Assembly (NCBI GenBank): GCA_937978655.1
Contig: CALJUX010000014.1
Coordinates: forward strand, 31,450 to 95,449
Reading direction: 5' to 3'
Source of the DNA: an uncultured Chromatiaceae bacterium
GTDB lineage: Bacteria; Pseudomonadota; Gammaproteobacteria; Enterobacterales; Alteromonadaceae
DNA length: 64,000 nt
The stretch's first letter is position 1; each line of letters begins with the position of its first letter. The notes under the pieces are model-generated. The model was not told where the DNA came from. It did no database searches and worked only from the letters and a program-made list of their open reading frames with translations. A program made the position numbers and the translations under genes. Shown here piece after piece: positions 25,595-34,750 of this stretch.

Positions 25595-27316
25595 ATGATG
25601 CAATTAAATATCTGTTGGGCTGTATGTGCGGCGGCTATCGCTGCGACAGAGCCACTGCACGCAGCGACGCTTGGACCGGTCACGACCCAGGATACCTTAT
25701 GGAGCCTGGCCCGCGCGGCGCGTGGCGATGCGCCGTATTCGATGTATCAGGCGATTGTGGCGCTGCAGCAGAAAAACCCGACGGCCTTTATTGGTAATAA
25801 CGTACACCACGTCAAACTGGGCGCGGTGCTGGAACTTCCCACCGCTGCAGAAATTGCTGCTGTTGATGCCCTCAGTGCTGAGCAAAAAGTGGAAGCGGAC
25901 GCTGCCGCCTGGCGGCAATGGGTTGCCGCCCGACAAGCCGGTGGCAGCACCAATCCGCCGGTGCAGGGCGCTGCCGGCAAAACGATTGGGCTGTCATCGC
26001 AAGCCACTGCCGCGTTGGCCAGACAGGTGCAGCAACAAACTAAAGCCGTGCCGGTACTGATGGCGGCACCGGTTGCTGCTATGCCCGCAGCGGCCAGTGA
26101 TGTGCAGGCGCCGCTGCCGCCGGAACCTCCGGCACCGGATATTGCCGAAGCACCTGCAGTATTGCCCCGCGACGACCACAGCGACTGGTCAGAACGGCTG
26201 CAAACGGATACCACGCTCGGCCTCGACTGGCGCTGGTTTGCCAATCGCGGTCTGCAAGGGCAAAGTCGCAGCGCCCTGAGCGGCAGTGCGTTGGTGGAAT
26301 GGTACTGGCAGTCTGAAGATGAACGCAGCAGCTGGACCATCAGTCCCTATCTGCGCTGGGATCAGCGCGACAGCGAGCGTAATCTGGTCGATTTGCGCCA
26401 GGCTTACTGGCAAACGGTCGGTGACGGCTGGGAAGTCAAAGTGGGCGTCGACAAAGTCTTCTGGGGCGTGACTGAATCAATCCATCTGGTGGATATTATC
26501 AATCAGACCGACTGGGTGGACGCGGTCGACGGCGAGTCCAAATTGGGCCAGCCGTTGCTGCAACTGACCCTGAGCGGGGACTGGGGCAACCTGCAAAGTT
26601 TTGTCTTGCCATATTTCCGCGAACGGACCTTCAGCGGGGTGGATGGCAGACTGCGCTTACCGCTGCCGCTGCTGACCGACGAGGCGGTGTATCAGTCAGA
26701 CCGGAAACAGCAACATCCGGACTGGGCGCTGCGGTACAGCCAGCAGATAGAGCAGGTGGATGTTGCCTTGTCCTATTTCCGCGGCACCAACCGTGAGCCA
26801 AGGTTTTTGCCGGTCGGTCAGGGCATGGCATTACTGCCGTATTACGAACAAATCAGCCAGCTTGGGGTTGAAGGGCAATGGATTGTCGACAGCTGGATTT
26901 GGAAGCTGGAAGCCATCCGGCGTAGCAGCGATATCGAACAATTCAGTGCAGCGGTTGCCGGTTTTGAATACAGCAGCGTTGGTGTGTTTGACTCGGCGGT
27001 TGACCTCGGCTGGTTGTTGGAATATCAGTATGATGACCGTGGCGCGCTGGCGCCGGTACCGGGACAACGTGATCTGTTTGCCGGCGTGCGCGTAGCACTG
27101 AATGATGAAGCCGGCAGTGAGTTATTATTTGGTATTGCGCAGGATCTGCAGCAGGGCGGCACCCGCAGTGGCATGCTAGAAGCGTCCATGCGGTTTAGTA
27201 ATAATCTGCGCATCCGGCTTGATGCCTGGTTTTTTCAGACGGTATCAATGCAACAACCCACCTGGTGGTTGCGTCAGGACGACTATATCCAGTTAGGCTT
27301 TGATTATTATTTCTGA
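25595..27316 (+). CDS. FimV-type LysM domain fused to an outer-membrane beta-barrel
   Basis: The protein has 573 residues. A signal peptide (cleavage near PLHAATL) is followed by a segment of about 55 residues matching the FimV/HubP N-terminal LysM-like domain (DTLWSLARAARG, then MYQAIVALQQKNPTAFIGNN). An Ala/Pro-rich linker spans about 110-195. The remaining 375 residues show alternating polar/aromatic beta strands (for example SSWTISPYLRWDQRD) and end in FDYYF, with the terminal Phe expected of a barrel inserted by BAM. The role is inferred: a peptidoglycan-anchored outer-membrane component of the MMPL/LolA-like export cluster. GGA lies 6 nt before the ATG. Confidence 0.75.
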   Translation: MMQLNICWAVCAAAIAATEPLHAATLGPVTTQDTLWSLARAARGDAPYSMYQAIVALQQKNPTAFIGNNVHHVKLGAVLELPTAAEIAAVDALSAEQKVEADAAAWRQWVAARQAGGSTNPPVQGAAGKTIGLSSQATAALARQVQQQTKAVPVLMAAPVAAMPAAASDVQAPLPPEPPAPDIAEAPAVLPRDDHSDWSERLQTDTTLGLDWRWFANRGLQGQSRSALSGSALVEWYWQSEDERSSWTISPYLRWDQRDSERNLVDLRQAYWQTVGDGWEVKVGVDKVFWGVTESIHLVDIINQTDWVDAVDGESKLGQPLLQLTLSGDWGNLQSFVLPYFRERTFSGVDGRLRLPLPLLTDEAVYQSDRKQQHPDWALRYSQQIEQVDVALSYFRGTNREPRFLPVGQGMALLPYYEQISQLGVEGQWIVDSWIWKLEAIRRSSDIEQFSAAVAGFEYSSVGVFDSAVDLGWLLEYQYDDRGALAPVPGQRDLFAGVRVALNDEAGSELLFGIAQDLQQGGTRSGMLEASMRFSNNLRIRLDAWFFQTVSMQQPTWWLRQDDYIQLGFDYYF

Positions 27317-27352
27317 GGCGATGTCACCTCAGCAGTCGTCGGGGTGTGTGGT

Positions 27353-28108
27353 ATGAAATACTGGATAGCCGCAGTCGTGATGTGCTGCACCGCGCTGGTG
27401 AGAGCCGATGAGCCCCGCCAGGTGGTGGTCGGCATTGAACAAATCGATTATTACCCGCATTACGACTTCAGTGCCGGGCAGCAACGTGGTTATTTTTATG
27501 ATGTGATGCAGCTGTTTGGCAAAACCAGCGGCTATCGGATCCGTTTCGCCGCGCTGCCAGTCAAACGCCTGTATCAGGAAGCAAATGACAGTGTGGATTT
27601 GGTTTATCCGGATAATCCCAGCTGGCAACAATATCTGATCGCCGATTACCAGAAAACCTTCAGTGACCCGCTGATTTATACACTCGGCAGTACTATGGTG
27701 TTACCGCAGAACCGGCTGATGTCGCTGGATAATTTCCGTTCGCTTGCGGTGATCCACGGTTTTGCGCCGCATCGCTGGCTGGAACTGCAACCCCGCTATA
27801 AATTCCGCATTGTCGATGTCGCGGACAGTGCTTCGGCGCTGGGGCTGGTGCTCAAAGGCCGCGTCGATGGCGCGTCGATAGAACTGAATGTGGCCAACGA
27901 ATATCTGCGCCGGCGAGGTCAGCCAGGCGCTCTGGTGGCGGCCGAACATCTGCCGTTTACCGAGTTGCCGTTTTTATTGTCCAGCGTGCATAAACCGCAG
28001 CTGATTGTCGAATTTAACCGGTTTTTACAATTGCACCGCAAAGAGATCCGGCAGCTGAAACAGAAGTATCAGCTGCTGGAACCGCGTGAACAACCTCATC
28101 AGCCCTGA
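27353..28108 (+). CDS. Periplasmic solute-binding protein (family 3-like)
   Basis: The protein has 251 residues from the ATG at 27353. A signal peptide (MKYWIAAVVMCCTALVRA) precedes a type-II periplasmic binding fold with conserved pattern elements: the first lobe QRGYFYDVMQLFGK, the aromatic-rich PLIYTLGSTMVLP, and the return to lobe one AVIHGFAPH and RVDGASIELNVANEYL. No permease or ATPase gene is adjacent, so it is probably not an ABC importer part; related stand-alone proteins act as signal binders. It lies 36 nt after the barrel gene on the same strand. Confidence 0.78.
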   Translation: MKYWIAAVVMCCTALVRADEPRQVVVGIEQIDYYPHYDFSAGQQRGYFYDVMQLFGKTSGYRIRFAALPVKRLYQEANDSVDLVYPDNPSWQQYLIADYQKTFSDPLIYTLGSTMVLPQNRLMSLDNFRSLAVIHGFAPHRWLELQPRYKFRIVDVADSASALGLVLKGRVDGASIELNVANEYLRRRGQPGALVAAEHLPFTELPFLLSSVHKPQLIVEFNRFLQLHRKEIRQLKQKYQLLEPREQPHQP

Positions 28109-28117
28109 CGGCGCGGC

Positions 28118-29455
28118 TTAGCGGGGCGCCTGCAGCAAATCCGTCAGCGCGCGGACCGTCGCTTCGACACCGGTGCGAACGGCCGGCTCAGGTTCGATTT
28201 TAAACAACGGGCTGTGATGGCTGGGCACCGCTGGCCCGCCATTTTTCTCGGCAGCAAAAGCCGCTGCCGGGGTACCACCAACGGCAAAATACACACTTGG
28301 GATATAAGGGTCTGTAGTCAGGAACGGAAAGTCTTCCGCGCCCATGCCCAGCCGTTTGTAATTCTGATCAAAAATATCCGCACCCATTTGCTTGGCCCAG
28401 GTGGTTTTGAGGCGTTGCGTCAGCGGGATGTCATTGACGGTCGGCGGTGTGGTGCCATCACGCACTATCACTTCCGGCAGTTTATCTTCCGGCAAGCCAG
28501 CAACCCGGCCCATATTGACCGCTACGCGTTTAATCGCATCGATCAGCTGATTGCGCGTGTCCATATTGTCGTTGCGCACTGTCAGCTGCAGCACGGCCTG
28601 GTCGGAGATGATGTTGTGCTTGGTGCCAGACTGAAACGAACCGACCGTGATAACGCCCGGCTCTTTCGGCGGTAATTCCCGGCTGATGATGGTTTGCAGT
28701 GCCAGCACAATTTGCGCGCCAAGCACTATCGGATCTTTGCCGCGGTGCGGGCTGGCGCCGTGCGCGCCGACACCGTGAATAATAATATCAACACTGTCGA
28801 CGCCGGAATAAGGGGAGCCTTCCACCGCGACCAGCTTACCGGCTTCGATTTCGCTCGACACATGAAACGCCAGCGCATAATCCGGTTTACCGAATTTCTG
28901 ATACAAACCATCTTTCATCATGCCTTCGGCGCCGCCGCTGCGCTCTTCTGCCGGCTGTCCTATTAACATCAGCGTACCGGACCAGTCTTTTTTCCGCGCC
29001 GCCATCTGGCGAGCCGTGCCAACCAGGCTGGTGATATGCACATCGTGACCACAGGCATGCATCACCGACACATCGTGGCCGTCCCAGTCTTTGGTTTTCA
29101 CTTTGGACGCATAAGGTAAACCGGATTTTTCCTCGACCGGCAGGCCGTCCATATCAGCCCGCATCATCACCAATGGCCCCGGGCCATTTTTCAGGATAGC
29201 GACCACACCGGTTTTGCCGATGCCGGTGTGCACCTCAAAACCTGCCGCTTTGAGTTCCTTCGCCAGCCTGGCGGCAGTGTTGACCTCCATATGCGACAGT
29301 TCCGGGTTCTGGTGAAAATGGGTAAACAAAGCCCCCAGATGTTGTTGATAATCGCTGGCTACTGATTGTGGTAATGCAGTGGTTGCATCAACGGCGGCTT
29401 GCGCGGACACAGCATATAACGCAGTACTAAGCAAAGTGAGAGAAAAGGCACGCAT
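28118..29455 (-). CDS. Secreted M20 family amidohydrolase
   Basis: The protein has 445 residues from the ATG at 29455, which begins a good signal peptide (MRAFSLTLLSTALYAVSAQA); the longer open frame adds 50 unlikely residues. Metal-site motifs of the M20D (hippurate hydrolase/AbgB) group are present: MHACGHDVH, PAEERSGGAEGM, and HHSPLF near the end, with GAHGASPHRGKDP in the dimerisation insert. It should cleave N-acyl amino acids or a similar amide outside the cytoplasm. It converges on the solute-binding gene with a 9-nt gap. Confidence 0.92.
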   Translation of the reverse strand: MRAFSLTLLSTALYAVSAQAAVDATTALPQSVASDYQQHLGALFTHFHQNPELSHMEVNTAARLAKELKAAGFEVHTGIGKTGVVAILKNGPGPLVMMRADMDGLPVEEKSGLPYASKVKTKDWDGHDVSVMHACGHDVHITSLVGTARQMAARKKDWSGTLMLIGQPAEERSGGAEGMMKDGLYQKFGKPDYALAFHVSSEIEAGKLVAVEGSPYSGVDSVDIIIHGVGAHGASPHRGKDPIVLGAQIVLALQTIISRELPPKEPGVITVGSFQSGTKHNIISDQAVLQLTVRNDNMDTRNQLIDAIKRVAVNMGRVAGLPEDKLPEVIVRDGTTPPTVNDIPLTQRLKTTWAKQMGADIFDQNYKRLGMGAEDFPFLTTDPYIPSVYFAVGGTPAAAFAAEKNGGPAVPSHHSPLFKIEPEPAVRTGVEATVRALTDLLQAPR

Positions 29456-29647
29456 CAGGTTGTTCCCGGAACTGTTGAAAAATCCAGCATAACAGAGCGA
29501 ACAGGATTGCATCGCGCTGTTCAGCGCTTCAGTCCTGATATTCACCGCAGCAGGGGGGAATGGGCGGCAAAGCCACGTTTTCATTGGCAGGCCGGGGCTT
29601 CGCAAGTAAACTAGCCGGCAGTTTTTAGCTTAACTTGTGAGATCGAT

Positions 29648-30391
29648 ATGTTTGAGTGGATTGCAAGTCCGGAAGCCTGGATTGCGCTTGGGACCCTGGC
29701 GGCGTTAGAAATCGTCTTAGGTATTGATAATATTATCTTTTTATCAATTCTGGTTGGCCGGTTACCGGAAAAACAACGCGCTTTTGCCCGTCGTCTGGGT
29801 TTGGGCCTCGCGATGTTTGCCCGGCTGGCGCTGTTGTTCTCGATCTCCTGGGTGATGGGCCTGACCGAAACCTGGTTCACGGTGCTTGGCAATGATATCT
29901 CCGGTCGTGACGTCATTCTGATTGGTGGCGGTCTGTTCCTGCTGGCGAAATCGACGCAGGAAATTCACCATAGTCTGGAAGGCGCCAACGAAGAGCCGGG
30001 CGCGCCCAAAGTGGTGGCCAACAGCCTGATGATGGTGCTGATCCAGATTATGATCCTCGATATCGTGTTCTCATTAGATTCGGTGATCACCGCGGTCGGC
30101 CTGGTCAATAACATCGAAATTATGGCGATTGCGATTGTGGCTGCAGTAGGCGTGATGATGTTTGCTGCCAAGCCGATTGGCGATTTTGTTGACGCGCATC
30201 CAACCATTAAAATCCTGGCACTGTCGTTCCTGATTTTAGTCGGCGTCACGCTGATGATTGAAGGCTTTGATGTGCATGTACCAAAAGGTTACATCTACTT
30301 CGCGATGGCGTTCTCTTGTTGTGTTGAGATGGTTAATATCCGCCTGCGCAAGAAGTCGAACCCGGTACAGCTGCACAAAGATTTGCCGTAA
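29648..30391 (+). CDS. TerC family integral membrane protein
   Basis: The protein has 247 residues and about seven membrane helices with the TerC signature acidic motifs: EIVLGIDNIIFLSIL near the start and LDIVFSLDSVITAVG in the middle. Family members are implicated in metal (notably Mn) efflux or tellurite tolerance. The protein is complete and ends before a bidirectional terminator. The gene stands alone between two minus-strand genes. Confidence 0.93.
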   Translation: MFEWIASPEAWIALGTLAALEIVLGIDNIIFLSILVGRLPEKQRAFARRLGLGLAMFARLALLFSISWVMGLTETWFTVLGNDISGRDVILIGGGLFLLAKSTQEIHHSLEGANEEPGAPKVVANSLMMVLIQIMILDIVFSLDSVITAVGLVNNIEIMAIAIVAAVGVMMFAAKPIGDFVDAHPTIKILALSFLILVGVTLMIEGFDVHVPKGYIYFAMAFSCCVEMVNIRLRKKSNPVQLHKDLP

Positions 30392-30420
30392 CACCGCAGC
30401 TCTCTGCTTCTGTAAAATCA

Positions 30421-30446
30421 AAAGCCCGCAGCTGCGGGCTTTTTGC
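30421..30446. terminator. Bidirectional rho-independent terminator
   Basis: A near-perfect palindrome (AAAGCCCGCA/GCTGCGGGCTTT) has T runs on both strands. It sits between the converging TerC and TRIC-type genes and should end both transcripts. Confidence 0.88.
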
Positions 30447-30460
30447 TTAGAAACGGCAGC

Positions 30461-31087
30461 TTATTTGCCAATCTGGCCGCTGCGGCCAAACACCGGAATG
30501 GTCAGGTGCCAGCGGATGGCGGCCAAGCGTAGCAGCAGGCAAGCCAGCATGCCGGCCAGCATGGCAGGCAGTGGTGCAACCTGCAGTGCCAGCAACTGGG
30601 TATAGACCAGACCGCCAAAGATACAGGTCACTGCGTACAGCTCACCACGAAACACCAGTGGGATCTCGCGGCACAGTACATCGCGGATCATGCCGCCACA
30701 AACACCACTCATCGTGCCCATCATAATGGCGACAAAATCTGAAGTGCCGTAGGCCAGCGCTTTTTGCGCGCCCATCACGACAAAAAAGGCCAGGCCTACT
30801 GCATCAGCGATTTGTAACGCGTTATTGGGGACTGTCAGCCGTTTGCGCACCAGCAGGATGGTCAGCGCGGTCGCGCCGAAAATGGCGTAGAAATAACTGT
30901 TGTCGGACAGCCAGATCACCGGCACATCCAAAATCAGATCGCGGACTGTGCCGCCACCAATGGCGGTGACGGTCGCGAGCACTATTACACCAAAGCCGTC
31001 CATTTGTTTGCGCCAGGCCGCCAATGTCCCGGCGATGGCAAATACCGCAATGCCCATTAAATCAAACCAGTGAAAAAGCTGTTCCAT
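30461..31087 (-). CDS. Trimeric intracellular cation (TRIC) channel family protein, YadS-like
   Basis: The protein has 208 residues from the ATG at 31087, preceded by AGAGG. It has the seven-helix, two-repeat UPF0126/TRIC layout: each repeat has a Gly-rich helix followed by Arg-Asp (TAIGGGTVRDLIL and SGVCGGMIRDVLC). It probably forms a cation channel; recent work links some members to glycine uptake, but I cannot tell the substrate from sequence. It converges with TerC over a shared terminator. Confidence 0.9.
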   Translation of the reverse strand: MEQLFHWFDLMGIAVFAIAGTLAAWRKQMDGFGVIVLATVTAIGGGTVRDLILDVPVIWLSDNSYFYAIFGATALTILLVRKRLTVPNNALQIADAVGLAFFVVMGAQKALAYGTSDFVAIMMGTMSGVCGGMIRDVLCREIPLVFRGELYAVTCIFGGLVYTQLLALQVAPLPAMLAGMLACLLLRLAAIRWHLTIPVFGRSGQIGK

Positions 31088-31323
31088 GCGTGACCTCTTG
31101 CGGCAAAAGCGCCATCTTAACGCAGAAATCCCAGTGCTGCAGCGCCAGAACACTCTGAGCGGGATGACCGCCGTACCAGCGGCAGTTGATAAGAAATTTA
31201 TAAATTACTGATATTAATATGATGTTAATTTTAAACGTTTTTTCTTGTCTATCTTAGCTTGGCTGCAGAACTTCACTGCAGTATTCAGGAACATATTGAT
31301 AAAAATATACAAGAGGAAACCTC

Positions 31324-33153
31324 ATGAAACCACAACATCTGAGTCCATTGGCGCTGGCTGTTACGCTGGCGTTTTGCGCACCGCTGCAAGCCGCCCAGGT
31401 CGTGCCGGCGACAAACATTCTCAATGGTCAGACTTTCAGTACGCTGGATGGCAGCTTAGACGACCGCTCCGCTGAGCCGATGAGTTTTAAAGCGCTGCAG
31501 CAGGTCAAACGTTTTGATGGCAAAGTAAAAAGCCGCTACCAGCAACAATTCCGCGGCATTCCGGTGTGGGGCCACAACGTGGCTGCGATCAATGCCAACG
31601 GCCAGTACAGCGACATCAGCGGGACTGTAGTGGCAGGGATTGAAGATGACCTGCCAACGGCCAAACCGTCAATGGCGCCGGAGCAGGCGATTCTGGCAAG
31701 CCGCGGCAGCGACAGTCTGCAGGCGATGGATGCTGAAGCACAAACGGTGTTGCAGGCCGAACTTGCGGCACAATCGGCCAATGCAAAACTCTGGGTCTAT
31801 CTTGATCAGAATGACACCGCCCGGCTGGTGTACGTGACTCATTATGTCACGCAGCGCGGTCAGCATCCGAGCCGTCCCTACAGCATCATTGACGCCAACA
31901 GCGGGAAAGTGCTGCAAAGCTGGGATGGTATCGCCCATGCCAACGCGACAGGGCCTGGTGGCAACACTAAAACCGGTCAGTACCAATATGGCACCACTTA
32001 TGGTTATCTGGATGTGGACGCCAACTGCCGCATGACCAACACCAATGTGGATACGATTAACCTCAACGGCGCCACTTCCGGCGGCAGTATCCACCAGTTT
32101 ACCTGCCCGAATAACACGGTGAAGGCGATCAACGGGGCCTATTCTCCGCTGAACGACGCGCATTATTTCGGCGGTGTGGTGTTTAACCTGTATAAAAGCT
32201 GGTTTAACGTCAACCCGTTAAATACCAAGCTGAAAATGCGGGTGCATTATGGCAGCAACTATGAAAATGCGTTCTGGGATGGGACCCAGATGACCTTTGG
32301 TGACGGTGCCAGCCGTTTTTATCCGCTGGTCAGCCTTGATGTCTCTGCGCATGAAGTCAGTCATGGTTTTACCGAGTTTAACTCAGGTCTGGTTTACAGC
32401 GCCCAATCCGGCGGTATTAACGAAGCCTTCTCCGATATGGCCGGTGAAGCCGCCGAATACTTTATGAAAGGCAGCAACGACTGGCTGGTCGGCGCCGACA
32501 TTTTTAAGAGCACCGGCGCGCTGCGGTATATGGACGACCCGACCAAAGACGGCCGGTCTATCGGACATGCCAGCAACTATACCAGCGGCATGGATGTACA
32601 CCACAGCTCCGGCGTGTTTAACAAAGCGTTTTACCTGCTGGCCAAAACAGCCGGCTGGAATACCCGCAAGGCATTTGAAGTCTTTACTGTGGCCAACCAG
32701 GTATACTGGACTGCGAACGCCACATATATCAGTGGTGCCAATGGCGTCTGCCGCGCGACTAAAGACAAGGGCTACAGTACTGCAGATGTGCAGGCCGCCT
32801 TTGCTGCAGTGGGCGTAACGACCTCAGATTGTGGCACTGTCACACCGCCGGACGGTACCTCGGGTTCATTGCCGAATCTGGCTGCAACGACCGGCAACTG
32901 GACGCGGAATACCATCACAGTGCCTGCCGGCAAAACCCAACTGACGGTGACCATCAGTGGCGGCACCGGTGATGCGGACCTGTATGTACGTTTTGGCAGT
33001 CAGCCGACCACCAGCAGCTACCAATGCCGGCCGTATAAAAATGGTAATGCGGAAAGTTGTGTCATTACCAATCCACAAGCCGGCGTCTGGCATGTGGGGA
33101 TTCGTGCGTACAGCAGCTTCAGTGGTGTTACGCAAAACTGGTCTTATCAATAA
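31324..33153 (+). CDS. Secreted M4 (thermolysin/vibriolysin-type) neutral metalloprotease with PPC domain
   Basis: The protein has 609 residues. A signal peptide (to about 23) is followed by an FTP/PepSY propeptide (about 30-205) that acts as chaperone and inhibitor. The catalytic domain has the zinc motif HEVSH (His343, Glu344, His347), the third ligand in GGINEAFSD (Glu367) and the downstream HHSSGVFNKAFYLLA. The last 95 residues form a PPC domain (GDADLYVRFG). The protease is expected to be exported by type II secretion. AGAGGAAAC precedes the ATG. The 236-bp upstream region is AT-rich and must hold the promoter. Confidence 0.95.
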   Translation: MKPQHLSPLALAVTLAFCAPLQAAQVVPATNILNGQTFSTLDGSLDDRSAEPMSFKALQQVKRFDGKVKSRYQQQFRGIPVWGHNVAAINANGQYSDISGTVVAGIEDDLPTAKPSMAPEQAILASRGSDSLQAMDAEAQTVLQAELAAQSANAKLWVYLDQNDTARLVYVTHYVTQRGQHPSRPYSIIDANSGKVLQSWDGIAHANATGPGGNTKTGQYQYGTTYGYLDVDANCRMTNTNVDTINLNGATSGGSIHQFTCPNNTVKAINGAYSPLNDAHYFGGVVFNLYKSWFNVNPLNTKLKMRVHYGSNYENAFWDGTQMTFGDGASRFYPLVSLDVSAHEVSHGFTEFNSGLVYSAQSGGINEAFSDMAGEAAEYFMKGSNDWLVGADIFKSTGALRYMDDPTKDGRSIGHASNYTSGMDVHHSSGVFNKAFYLLAKTAGWNTRKAFEVFTVANQVYWTANATYISGANGVCRATKDKGYSTADVQAAFAAVGVTTSDCGTVTPPDGTSGSLPNLAATTGNWTRNTITVPAGKTQLTVTISGGTGDADLYVRFGSQPTTSSYQCRPYKNGNAESCVITNPQAGVWHVGIRAYSSFSGVTQNWSYQ

Positions 33154-33171
33154 GATATTGTTTTAAAAGTG

Positions 33172-33198
33172 AAAGCCCGCAATTGCGGGCTTTTTTTT
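33172..33198. terminator. Bidirectional rho-independent terminator
   Basis: A GC-rich palindrome (AAAGCCCGCAATTGCGGGC) is followed by eight T, with an A/T-rich tract on the other side. It lies between the converging M4 protease and DUF2252 genes; the DUF2252 stop overlaps its T tract. Confidence 0.88.
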
Positions 33199-34564
33199 AT
33201 CCAGCGTTTGCTGGCGGCTGCGTGGTTTGGCTCGCGGGCACCTGGCGCAGCAAGGCCGCCAGTAACTGGCAATCCTGTTGCTGGCGGAGCGCATAGTCCT
33301 GACAGGCGCGCAGCAACGCATCCTGGCTGTCCGCCATTACACTCAGCATCTGCTGCGCAAAGCGGGCGGAGCGCCGATCTGCTCTGTTGTGCGCCAGTGC
33401 CAGCGCATGGCCGCAGGCATCGGCGTACTGGCTGAGGGTTTTGCCCGGATCCTGCGGATGCAGGCAAATGTCTTCCGGGTCCACATCGACGTTGGCGTGA
33501 TGTAAAGAGCGTACCAGATAATGCGCGCCCTCAAACTGCACCTCGTCCAGCACTGAATCCGGCCGCCGTTGCATCAGCCGCTGGCAATCCACTGTCAGAT
33601 GGGCGTCATTGAGCCGGTTGACCGGGCTCAGGTCCGGAAAGAAAAACAACGGCGCTGAGCGGCGTTGCTGCTTGACTTCCACTACCTGACACAATGCCAG
33701 ATCGGCGTCAGTTTCAAAGGTTTGCGGCCCCACCAGCAGATAAAAACGCTGCATATTCAGCGAGCCGGTCCCGGCGCCATGCCGGGTCACGATATCGAGG
33801 ATCTCGTCGTGGACATAAGGTGCAAAGGCTTGTTTGATCTGCTGATAACGGCTGGCCTCCAGCCGGCTGAATTTCTGACTGTCCTGCTTAAACTGTAGCG
33901 GCTGCTGACGCAGATCAACCGACTTGGCCAGCGTACTTTTGCTGAGAAAATCGCTGCCGGCGGCGGAGCGTTTAATCGCCTTTTTCAGGAATGGTTTTAA
34001 GACATGGGATTTGGCGAAATCATCCTGCGTGCTGAAGCGGAATTCCGGGTCTGCTGCCACGGCGGCACAGCAACGCAGATAGGCCTGCAAAAAACTATGG
34101 CTGGCGTGGATGGCATCGGCGGCGCTGGCGGCTTGCAGGTCGCTGAGATCGGCCGCATCGTCGCTGTGGTAATCACCACTTTTTAAGCCACGACAATAGT
34201 CTGCGGCCAGTAGCAGGCTGACCACATACCGACTTAAATCCCACACTGCCGGCCCGATACAGGCATCGTCGAAATCGTTGGGGGCAAAAATGACGCGGGC
34301 ACCGTAGCTGCCATCTTCGGTAAAAAAACCAAAATTGGCGATATGGCAATCACCCATCACCGTTGTCAGCGGCACCTGGGTCAGCAGCGCGGATGGCAAC
34401 TGCAGGACGCCCGCCTGAATATCTGCGTAAAACAAGCCGGAGCTGCCACGCAAAAACCGAAACGGATTCAGCGCCATTTTCTGGTGTTTGGCTAAAAGTT
34501 GCTGACTGGGGTCGACCTGATCGGTTCGGCTGAATTCGGCGATCAATTGCTGCTGGCGTTGCAT
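33197..34564 (-). CDS. DUF2252 family protein (kinase-like fold)
   Basis: The product has 455 residues from the ATG at 34564. Two other in-frame ATGs (34570 and 34582) lie upstream, but the AAGGA near 34575 is best spaced for the innermost one. Family marks are FRFLRGSSGLFYAD, VMGDCHIANFGFF and APNDFDDACIGP; GDCHxxNFG and the DFDD motif resemble the catalytic loop of aminoglycoside-kinase-like proteins. The biochemical role is not known. It is monocistronic and ends in the shared terminator with the M4 gene. Confidence 0.88.
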   Translation of the reverse strand: MQRQQQLIAEFSRTDQVDPSQQLLAKHQKMALNPFRFLRGSSGLFYADIQAGVLQLPSALLTQVPLTTVMGDCHIANFGFFTEDGSYGARVIFAPNDFDDACIGPAVWDLSRYVVSLLLAADYCRGLKSGDYHSDDAADLSDLQAASAADAIHASHSFLQAYLRCCAAVAADPEFRFSTQDDFAKSHVLKPFLKKAIKRSAAGSDFLSKSTLAKSVDLRQQPLQFKQDSQKFSRLEASRYQQIKQAFAPYVHDEILDIVTRHGAGTGSLNMQRFYLLVGPQTFETDADLALCQVVEVKQQRRSAPLFFFPDLSPVNRLNDAHLTVDCQRLMQRRPDSVLDEVQFEGAHYLVRSLHHANVDVDPEDICLHPQDPGKTLSQYADACGHALALAHNRADRRSARFAQQMLSVMADSQDALLRACQDYALRQQQDCQLLAALLRQVPASQTTQPPANAG

Positions 34565-34750
34565 CTGCATGCTTCCTTTCATAATGGGTTATACCTTGAT
34601 GCTAAAACAGTTTTGCCGCAGAGGCGACCTCTGACGGGCGGGAATTTGTAACAAGCTGGCCGCGACCGGGCCGATCAGCTGCCGCCTGGCGCCAACATTG
34701 AAACTTGCTGGCAGGCAGTCAGTCCATTATTCTTGCGCAGTGTTCCCGTT

